Of a stretch of DNA of 28,316 nt, positions 23,301 through 28,316 are shown one piece after another. Each line of letters begins with the position of its first letter. Positions within the stretch are counted from its first letter, which is position 1. This DNA is from Pelargonium cotyledonis (lineage: Eukaryota > Streptophyta > Magnoliopsida > Geraniales > Geraniaceae). Below the pieces are notes generated by a model. It was not told the DNA's origin. It did not search any database and saw only the letters and a program-made list of their open reading frames with translations. The DNA lies in the NCBI GenBank assembly GCA_036897625.1, contig JAYMTA010000465.1, forward strand, positions 1-28,316. The letters run 5' to 3'. Position numbers and translations under genes: made by a program.

Positions 23301-26300
23301 GATCCAGAGGAAGTCTTCTCAACGCACTTAGGGCACCATATTGCAAATTACTCCGGATGATAGACTAAAATAACAACAGTAATATCAGAAATGCATTGAA
23401 TGTTTAACCTTTTTATTGCAAGAGCAAACAGCAGGACCACCCCCATGTTATCTAACTATATTTTAACAAAGCAACACATCAAACTGTTTAGTAATGGTAA
23501 CAACCAACTACATAAAACCATATCAAATCGTCATATTTCTTTTGAAGTAAAACAGTCCTGACAGGTACCATTACATGTTTGTAAACAAACAAAAAAAAAG
23601 TATATGGCATTATCATATATGGTTCATGCACTCTTGAGCTTTTCCTGGTCATACCACTGACTAGAGTCAAGTTCTTTTCTACCGGGAGACAATGATGAGG
23701 GACAACCAATAAGTATTTGCTTTCTTTATTATTTTATAGTAGCTACATAACAGTTTTAGGACAAGATTTGTTTAGGAGTTGGTTGTCTTTTATGTAAACA
23801 GTAGTTTATGTTTAGTTTGTAATCAGTTTCTCATGAAACTAAAAAAATTAGAAATTGGGATTTCTCTCTTCCTTTCTTCTTTTCATCTCTGTCTTCTCTC
23901 TAGTTCCTTTTCTCTTTTATTCATCAGTAATTCTCCAATTTCTATGTCTTCTTCTCAATATTTTCTATCTATATCTCTATTTTTGCACTTGTTCTGCATC
24001 ACAGATCTTATGTTCGTTGTTAATGATTCTTCAAAGGAATTTTGATCTAACAGCCTAAGAGTAGGTCTCGGACTGCGGTAGAAAAACTCCACTCTGTGGT
24101 TCACTAATTTAATAATGAAAAAACAAACATTCCATTAGCTCTACTGGCCAGAAATGTAATTTATGGCATACTAATTGGTTGTCATACATGCTGCTAGTTT
24201 TCAATATTAGTCAATAATCAGTTTTCCACATGAATGAATTTTGATATTCTTACCTCCTTATCACCACCTTTTGTCCCAAAAACACCTTTCTTGCGTTTTT
24301 GTGGGTCAGCAACCTACAAAAATAATTTATACACACAAAACCAAAACTGAAGATGTCAATTCCAAATGTATGTGGGATAACATACTAGAACAAAAACATG
24401 ATGTGATAGGAGAAATTTTCCTTGGTGAAGCCTAATGGCGGGAATTATATATTACAGGTCTAAAATCCTTCAAGATGAGATAAGATCAATTTCATGCAAA
24501 ATTATCTTGGATTGTCACCCCGAAAAAAATACTAGAAGACCTTTGCATTTTTTTAAATGGAAATTTTGGGGGCCAAAAATTAGCATTTCTGTTCGGATAA
24601 GAAAATACGCAAATGTTCATTTATGTGAGGTACATCAAAGTAAGACATACCTTATCAAGAATGCCAAACACTATTTCATACAATGTGGACAATATTTCTG
24701 AACTGCTTGAAGAAGCATATGTAAGAGCCTTCAATGCTTGAAGTCTTCGTGCGTGAACTTCAAAGAATGCGGGAGAGCAAAAGTCAAACCAGTATCTCCG
24801 ATCTCATAAGTTAACTTTGATAAGAGAAGCAAACATTTTTTTTTTTTTTTGAAATCAAAAAGAGAAGCAAACATTTAATTAGCAAGAAAATAGCTTTCAT
24901 ACACTATCACAACTAAGATTCTCCATAGTTTTGGTCAAAAAAGATTCACCATAGTTGCTCACCACCAAAAACTGGAATAATATTAAGGTTCACTGCATTT
25001 GCTAACATACTGAGATCCGCTCTCCACATGCTCAAAGTGGGATTCAAAAAATGTTCCTACCACACCTTTTTATCTACTAAGGATGCCACGGTCTTATTTT
25101 ATTTAATCCACGGCATTATTGCTTGATAAACAGAACTACATATTGTGGGCTCATTGTGGAAACCTGAAGTCCACATGAGCATTGCTGAATTCTCATAACA
25201 TCCTCCTTTTTTATGATAAAAACACATTAAAAGAAAATAGAAGAAGAGTGCATGAAAGAGAACAAGTTGTCCTCAATATTTGAGCATTCTTAGACATTAT
25301 AAAGAATCAAACGAATCATACTAAATCAAGAGGGTAAAACAGGTTGTCAATATTTCATCAAATATTATGACTGTAGGACTTCTCACGTCAACTTCCATTT
25401 GAATCCATATTAAGTCGCACCACTTGGAATTTTTCACTTACTAGTTTCAAAGCCAACTTGTCTATTGTCAACACACTTCTAAATATACCATTAAAGAAAC
25501 GTCACTTCAACAAGCGCATCTACAATCACAAATATACGATGAATCAGCCGTCCCTTGATATTTTTCTTACTATAACAGCATGCTGGCATTGAGAACTTAA
25601 ATAATCATATATCATATCACCAATCAGGACAGCGGTATGCACTAGTTAGACATAAGAAGGATCTGAAAATAAGATCAAAGCATGACCAAAAGTTGGAAAT
25701 CACTTTACATTCGACATCAGAATTTGTGGCCTCTTTAGTAAGCTGCATAACTATCCTTGGTACAACATCAGCTCTAGTCACCCCTCCACCGGCATCGATG
25801 TCAGCTAGCGCATCCCAGTTAGGTGTGGGAATCCCACCACCTGGACTTAGTCCTTGTGCACCAGTATCTGACAATATTCTGGCCAAATAATAATAGACAT
25901 ATCGTAGGACACTTCTATCTTCACATTGTTGATTAAGCTGTACAATTAAAAGGGAACAGAACGATCAGAGTCTAGAAAAAAATTCAATCAGTGTCACTTA
26001 GTTTGAAACACTCATTACATACTATCAAATTTAATATAGTTTAATCTCTAACAAAGAAATCTACAGGTATCACTGTATAGACCAAACTAACTAATATAAG
26101 GTTTAGTTAATGTGCAATAGTGTGCCACAGAAAGCAAACTAATAATGCAAGAGAGATTAAACTATGTAACAGCCTAAAGAGACCATCAAGTCCCAGAAAT
26201 AGTCAGTCTTCATGTCTTCATATCAGTTGTATGTTTAAAAAGACAAGCTAGAAGTTAGGCTGACATCATGTACGAATTCTAGGAGCATTATTTGAAGTGC

Positions 26301-27642
26301 TCCCATAGATAAGGCCTGAGATCTGACATGGTTGTTGTGCTACAACACAAAATACTAAACAATTTTAGCAATGATAATCTAGACATAGAGGCAAAGCTAA
26401 GCACGAGTGAGTAGTAATATGCAAAATTATTTGTTGTTCTCTCAAACGAACTCCTTCCATTTAGTTCCCCCATAGACCATGTTAAAGAAAAATCATTCCT
26501 TAACAAACGGGTCTTGACACTGGTTTTGACAACAAAATTAACCCTTCGAACCACAAACCAGTTCACAATTGAACAACCAGGAGTCCTAACCAGAGAAAAT
26601 GTTTTTTTTTTTAAGTAAACATGCTTGCTTACATTTCAAATTTTGCACATAAAATATCCTTCCTCTAATCCTCTCTTTAAACCAAGTAACACTTTTCAGT
26701 CATCATTATACCTTCAAAATTGACAGCGGTGAATAAAGAGCAGAGAAAAACTCCCACTTATAACCAAAGAATCTTTACCACAATTTAGAATCTTCTTATT
26801 TCCTATAATAAGGGATACATTTAACACAATGCAAAAAGAGCAACTAGGGTTAAACAGAAATATCAATTAGGTAGCACCTACTGAGACCATTTCGCAATAC
26901 AAACTTCTAATAGCAGAAGAAAATGAAATGGAAACATACCATGAGCAGAGACGGGGCCAAGGAAGGATCAACAGAATTGTAGACAGCAAGCTTAGGAAAC
27001 ACATGGTGCACCAACTGCTTCTGGGAGCTTTTCTACTCACAACAAATTCAAAAGCAAAATTTTATTAAAAGAACACAGTGCATAGAAAGAAATGAAAACA
27101 GCCAGAAAATGCTCTTACTTGATCAGACGTAGCAGCCAGCTCGTGGATGCTCCTAGCGAGCTGAGCGTAAGACACGGGCTGCAAGAACACAAAGACCAGA
27201 AATTCAATTGATCATGACGATGACGATACGAACTAGAATCCAGATAGATAAATGAGATACGGACGCGATCGCAGTACCTTCTTCTTCTTCTGCTTCTGGG
27301 GCATGATGTTGGCTGCTTTGACAGCTCTACTGGCAACAGAGAGAGTGTCGTTCTGGATCTGCATCAATGTGGCCCTCTTGGACTTCTTCTCTCCCAAATG
27401 CGACGGCTTACCCAATGCGGAGGGCTGGGACGACATCAGAACCGGTGATGCCGACGCCGATGAGGACGACGAGGCTGAAGAAACCGGCGGCGCGGGGTCC
27501 GCTGTTATCAGATCCATCAGGGTCTTCCCCGTCGAGTCCTGCACCAACCACAAACCAAAATTGAAGGAACGAAAATGGGGTCAGTGAAATGGAACGGAGC
27601 AGAGGACGAATTCTGGATCAGTTTTGAGGAATTTACCGCCAT
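10779..27642 (-). CDS. TASH3: TASH3/TSAUCER, SH3-containing subunit of the TPLATE endocytic complex
   Basis: Twenty-seven coding exons join in frame (all GT-AG) to 1186 aa: 27642-27637, 27538-27278, 27178-27119, 27032-26940, 25937-25709, 24757-24651, 24313-24254, 23364-23264, 22392-22298, 21758-21738, 20974-20879, 20790-20670, 20511-20365, 20235-20051, 19277-19006, 18407-18306, 17079-16903, 16784-16596, 16223-15982, 15902-15756, 14241-14022, 12731-12603, 12496-12371, 11594-11532, 11445-11269, 11103-11044, 10853-10779. The product starts MADSTGKTLMDLITADP and ends GLVPVLYVSQS. A Ser-rich N-terminus and basic MPQKQKKKKP stretch precede a long alpha-solenoid (about 90-950). An acidic, Ser-rich linker (about 950-1125) follows, then an SH3 domain (about 1131-1183; ALYDF, GWYYV). 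In plants this subunit acts at the plasma membrane in clathrin-mediated endocytosis with TPLATE, TML, LOLITA, TWD40 and AtEH proteins; its SH3 has been linked to ubiquitin binding. The length is close to Arabidopsis AT2G07360, as I recall it. Confidence 0.95.
11269..11445 (-). other. TASH3: TASH3 exon 25: linker and start of the SH3 domain
   Basis: This 59-codon exon (phase 0 on both sides) opens IREEPPSYESVMQRFESFENPL and ends with the SH3 ALYDF motif and acidic RT-loop residues GGDDE. Exon 26 (11103-11044) gives ELEIEYEVDGWYY with the conserved Trp. Exon 27 (10853-10779) gives the last strands, with KKKRPGRDGKMAGLVP in place of the usual GLFP turn. The SH3 fold is thus split over three phase-0 exons. 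Confidence 0.85.
11487..11508. repeat. (AT)11 microsatellite
   Basis: Perfect dinucleotide repeat of 22 bp within the 86-bp intron 24 of TASH3, so it fills about a quarter of that intron. Confidence 0.9.
11595..12370 (-). other. TASH3 intron 23
   Basis: A 776-bp intron with a GGG-GTATTG donor side (exon 23 ends 12371) and a CCCAACAG acceptor. AT-rich; no recognisable transposon termini. Short open frames inside are chance. Confidence 0.75.
13397..13652. mobile_element. Stowaway MITE with TA target duplication
   Basis: The element 13399-13650 begins CTCCCTCCGTCCCAAAATGAG and ends in its reverse complement CATTTTGGGACGGAGGGAG. The dinucleotide TA stands on each side (13397-13398 and 13651-13652). 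Terminal sequence and TA duplication are those of Tc1/mariner-related Stowaway elements. An inner second copy of CACTCATTTTGGGACAAA lies just before the right end. At 252 bp the length is normal and there is no coding capacity. It sits in TASH3 intron 21. Confidence 0.93.
13828..13973 (-). mobile_element. Possible short LTR/TRIM-like remnant
   Basis: On the minus strand the block begins TGTTGAAATGGGTG, contains TGTCCCACATTGGAAAA (a motif common near the start of plant LTRs) and ends ATTTAACA, giving TGTT...AACA termini over 146 bp. The flanks do not show a 5-bp target duplication and no primer-binding site was seen, so this is a weak call. Confidence 0.3.
14701..15640 (-). mobile_element. Internally deleted, decayed Copia retrotransposon with 3' LTR
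   Basis: In minus-strand order: a gag-end-like stretch (about 15640-15500), a protease-like motif near 15470-15490 reading WVLDSCASNHISGN (Cys where the family has Gly after the catalytic DS), then SLPNVTVAKG (about 15410). Next comes RNase H-like sequence (GYCVLIGDN, SWKCRKQDIVAR, CDKHIASNPMFHER, HIEID) down to about 15100. Integrase and most reverse transcriptase are absent. Frame changes and stops break the coding. A 279-bp 3' LTR follows (14979-14701, TGTTAGGAT...CTCAACA), preceded by a purine-rich tract and containing TATAAA. No 5' LTR is present before exon 20. Confidence 0.8.
14883..14921 (+). mobile_element. Micro-insertion: TTCATC-poly(A) stub inside the Copia LTR
   Basis: ATGAAATAAACAT is repeated exactly at 14883-14895 and 14909-14921. 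The 13 bp between read TTCATC then seven A (plus one A shared with the repeat). It has the same layout as the other poly(A) stubs and is nested in the 3' LTR, so it is younger than the LTR. Confidence 0.6.
17142..17439. repeat. 149-bp tandem duplication, two copies
   Basis: Copy 1 is 17142-17290 and copy 2 is 17291-17439, directly abutting. They differ at only two bases (CATCATATCTGC versus CATCATCTCTGC; CAAATTTAAT versus CAAATTCAAT), about 98.7% identity. Copies this similar inside an intron imply a recent event. Confidence 0.97.
17965..18024. repeat. 24-bp direct repeat, period 36 bp
   Basis: The 24 bp starting TGAAGGATGTACATGTT at 17965 recurs at 18001 with one C/T difference. A 12-bp filler (CAAATGAGAACT) separates the copies. 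There is no poly(A), unlike the stub insertions. Confidence 0.85.
18408..19005 (-). other. TASH3 intron 15
   Basis: A 598-bp AT-rich intron with a GTACGA donor and a TTTCAG acceptor. No transposon termini or unusual repeats were recognised. Confidence 0.75.
19278..20050 (-). other. TASH3 intron 14
   Basis: A 773-bp intron with a GTAGTT donor and an AACCAG acceptor. It contains the 59-bp SINE fragment with its 17-bp duplication; the rest is AT-rich without recognised features. Confidence 0.75.
19412..19504 (-). mobile_element. 5'-truncated SINE (59 bp) with exact 17-bp target duplication
   Basis: TATGACAGGATTTAACT occurs exactly at 19412-19428 and 19488-19504. The 59 bp between, read on the minus strand, begin CCCAGGTTCGAGCCTCGG, which holds a pol III B box (GGTTCGAGCC). 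They continue CGCTTGCTGATA and end in an A-rich tail broken by G and T. A box and 5' end are missing. B box, A-tail and long duplication together identify a truncated SINE in TASH3 intron 14. Confidence 0.85.
20325..20350. repeat. (AG)13 microsatellite beside the exon 13 donor
   Basis: A perfect 26-bp AG repeat on the plus strand, hence (CU)13 in the TASH3 transcript, beginning about 15 nt into intron 13. A CA/GT-rich run lies next to it (20311-20323). Confidence 0.95.
20975..21737 (-). other. TASH3 intron 10
   Basis: A 763-bp intron between microexon 10 and exon 11. It contains the decayed Stowaway element 21137-21360. The remaining DNA shows nothing else I recognise. Confidence 0.75.
21135..21362. 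mobile_element. Decayed Stowaway MITE with TA target duplication
   Basis: The left end CTCCCGTCCCAAAATGAGTG (21137 on) pairs with the right end CATTTTGGGACAAAATGAG (to 21360), flanked by TA at 21135-21136 and 21361-21362. The left end lacks part of the CTCCCTCCGTCCC consensus and the right end is altered beyond GGGAC. It is therefore older or more damaged than the intron 21 element. Confidence 0.8.
21738..21758 (-). other. TASH3: TASH3 exon 10, a 21-nt microexon
   Basis: GTTTTTGTGCAG-type acceptor (ending 21759) and GTATCC donor (from 21737) bound 21 nt. Joined to the G ending exon 9 and the GG opening exon 11 they give G-K-L-A-E-P-G-G, keeping the frame into ALQDILHLHD. Skipping it would delete seven residues without changing the frame, because the flanking phases are equal. 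Confidence 0.85.
21915..22045 (+). mobile_element. 5'-truncated SINE (Au-like) with 14-bp target duplication
   Basis: TACGCCTTGATTGC is repeated exactly at 21915-21928 and 22032-22045. The 103 bp between end in GTAGCCAACCCCAATTTATG, then AAAAAGGTTTGGCTGTCGTCG and TTGTTATTA. This resembles the 3' region of Au-type plant SINEs (GCCGACCCCA...AAGGCTTTGTTGTTG). The family match is from memory; the duplication is seen directly. It lies in TASH3 intron 9. Confidence 0.75.
22393..23263 (-). other. TASH3 intron 8
   Basis: An 871-bp intron, GTATGT donor and TTTGCAG acceptor. It has a G8-GAGAGAGAG run and CAACAACAAAAACAA tract near 22487-22520, but no transposon boundaries I can fix. Confidence 0.7.
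23365..24253 (-). other. TASH3 intron 7 with a pyrimidine-rich block
   Basis: An 889-bp intron. On the plus strand 23860-23995 is strongly C/T-rich (TTTCTCTCTTCCTTTC and similar), preceded by GTAATCAGTTTCTCATGAAAC. This composition resembles the R-U5 part of plant Copia LTRs, but I found no TG...CA ends with matching 5-bp flanks, so no element is called. Confidence 0.5.
24822..24876 (-). mobile_element. Micro-insertion: TTTGATTTC-poly(A) stub with 17-bp duplication
   Basis: AAGAGAAGCAAACATTT occurs exactly at 24822-24838 and 24860-24876. The 21 bp between read, on the minus strand, TTTGATTTC followed by 12 A. Its TTTC-A(n) end matches the stub at 8099-8114. Confidence 0.65.
24915..24956 (+). 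mobile_element. Micro-insertion: TTGGTC-poly(A) stub
   Basis: AAGATTC(T/A)CCATAGTT stands at 24915-24930 and 24941-24956, 16 bp with one mismatch. The 10 bp between are TTGGTCAAAA, and two further A belong to the second repeat. It is the shortest of the set and so the weakest as a retroposition product. Confidence 0.45.
25938..26939 (-). other. TASH3 intron 4
   Basis: A 1002-bp intron between the exon ending APSLLM and the exon starting LNQQCEDRSV. A T10 run is at about 26602-26611. No repeat boundaries or coding remnants were recognised. Confidence 0.75.
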
Positions 27643-27707
27643 GCTAGCTCTCTGCGGCTTTCTCTGACTGATCGGAGATCGAATTTTCTTTTTCTTTTTC
27701 TTTTTCT
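27637..27707 (-). promoter_or_regulatory. TASH3 leader, with 6-nt coding first exon and GAAAAA repeats
   Basis: The ATG (27642-27640) is followed by one further codon before the GTAAAT donor. Upstream on the minus strand is a purine-rich leader including about four copies of GAAAAA (27684-27707), then CGATCTCCGATCAGTCAGAGAAAG. Purine-rich leaders with GA runs are common in housekeeping plant genes. The transcription start cannot be fixed. Confidence 0.45.
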
Positions 27708-28316
27708 GGGATTTGTTTCAGAATTTCTTCGGAAACTCTGAACTGGAAGAAATTGTCGTTAAAATTAAATATTAGGATTTAGGAGTACTGGAGTGGTGAT
27801 AGTAAACCGGTTTGTATGTATCGGTCAGACTCTAACCCGGTTCAAGTATTTTTAGTAAAAATGCATTTTTTTTTTTTGGTAAAAGTAGGGATATATAAGT
27901 ATTTTTGGCAAATAGAAAAGAAATACTAAGTGGTTAGCGTTCATTTTACTTATTTATCTATAACTTAGTTAAATAATACTTAACTATCCGTGTTTGGTTT
28001 TTAAAAATTTTTCTGTTAGTTTGGATGGTTTTATGGACGGAATGAGTCATTTGCGTTACACATGAAGTTAAAAAATTCAAAATGACCAAAATACCCTTCT
28101 CCCTCACTTGATAATATGTTCCGGCGATCCAATGAATTTCCCGGTCGTCGGAAACTGCAATTCCGCCGGAAATTATGAACAAAACATGATCAAACTAAAA
28201 ATTAATCAAACCAAAAACTAAATGATAAAAAATGGAACAAAATTCAAACCAAATCAACACAATCATATATGAAAATTGAACCAAATTTTAAACCAAAAAA
28301 TAACCAAAATTAAACC
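27708..28316. other. Upstream region of TASH3
   Basis: AT-rich DNA that should hold the TASH3 promoter. No clear TATA box was chosen. It contains a T13 tract near 27867-27879, a direct repeat of AAGTATTTTT (27845 and 27898), and from about 28180 to the end an A-rich stretch with many AACCAAA-like words. No gene is supported. Confidence 0.5.

Larger units (their letters stand above)
24758..25708 (-). other. TASH3 intron 5, with two micro-insertions
   Basis: A 951-bp intron with a GTAAAG donor and a TTTGAAG acceptor. The two poly(A) stub insertions lie within 95 bp of each other near its 3' end. The rest is AT-rich and unrecognised. Confidence 0.75.

Noticed and set aside
23440-24056. Possible solo Copia LTR around the pyrimidine-rich block
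   Set aside because: Candidate TGTTA and TAACA ends exist, but the adjoining 5-bp flanks do not match and no primer-binding or polypurine tract was seen.
23779-24058. Plus-strand open frames rich in Ser, Phe and Leu
   Set aside because: They come from the C/T-rich block in TASH3 intron 7 and have no protein-like features.
27252-27587. Open frame of 111 codons on the plus strand
   Set aside because: Antisense shadow of TASH3 exon 2, whose minus-strand product continues in frame into the rest of TASH3.
27844-27912. AAGTATTTTT direct repeat around a T13 tract
   Set aside because: The repeat does not directly abut the T-tract, so it does not fit the stub insertion layout.

Overview
This window looks like nuclear DNA of a flowering plant, most likely a eudicot. 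It has split genes with GT-AG introns, AT-rich spacers, and remnants of Stowaway, CACTA, SINE and Copia elements. I cannot place it below eudicot from the sequence alone. No rRNA, tRNA, CRISPR array or bacterial-style operon is visible.

Layout: (1) 1-1110, plus strand: 3' part of a GC-rich glyoxal oxidase-like gene, cut by the window start. (2) 2202-5630, minus strand: a complete five-exon nitrate/peptide transporter-family gene of the NPF5.6/NPF5.7 type (604 aa), tail-to-tail with the oxidase. (3) About 5.75-10.5 kb: an AT-rich spacer with no gene I can support. It holds an element with terminal inverted repeats of about 170 bp, a 219-bp CACTA-type MITE with a 3-bp target duplication, and a very short poly(A) insertion. 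(4) 10779-27642, minus strand: a complete TASH3 (TSAUCER) gene, a subunit of the TPLATE/TSET endocytic adaptor complex. I could follow 27 coding exons in frame, encoding 1186 aa, including a 6-nt coding first exon, a 21-nt microexon and a C-terminal SH3 domain. (5) 27643-28316: 5' leader and upstream DNA.

The three genes have no obvious shared pathway: a secreted copper-radical oxidase, a plasma- or organelle-membrane transporter, and a cytosolic endocytic adaptor subunit. From memory, the oxidase/NPF5 pair matches Arabidopsis AT3G53950-AT3G53960, which suggests conserved microsynteny.

The most unusual structure is in the introns and spacer. Several tiny insertions (about 10-21 bp, plus SINE pieces of 59 and 103 bp) are flanked by direct repeats of 13-18 bp. 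The smallest ones end in TC followed by poly(A). They look like retroposition events truncated almost to nothing, or like filler left by break repair. Intron 20 also carries a Copia remnant in which protease-like sequence runs straight into RNase H-like sequence, followed by a 3' LTR. I found no convincing new multi-gene system.
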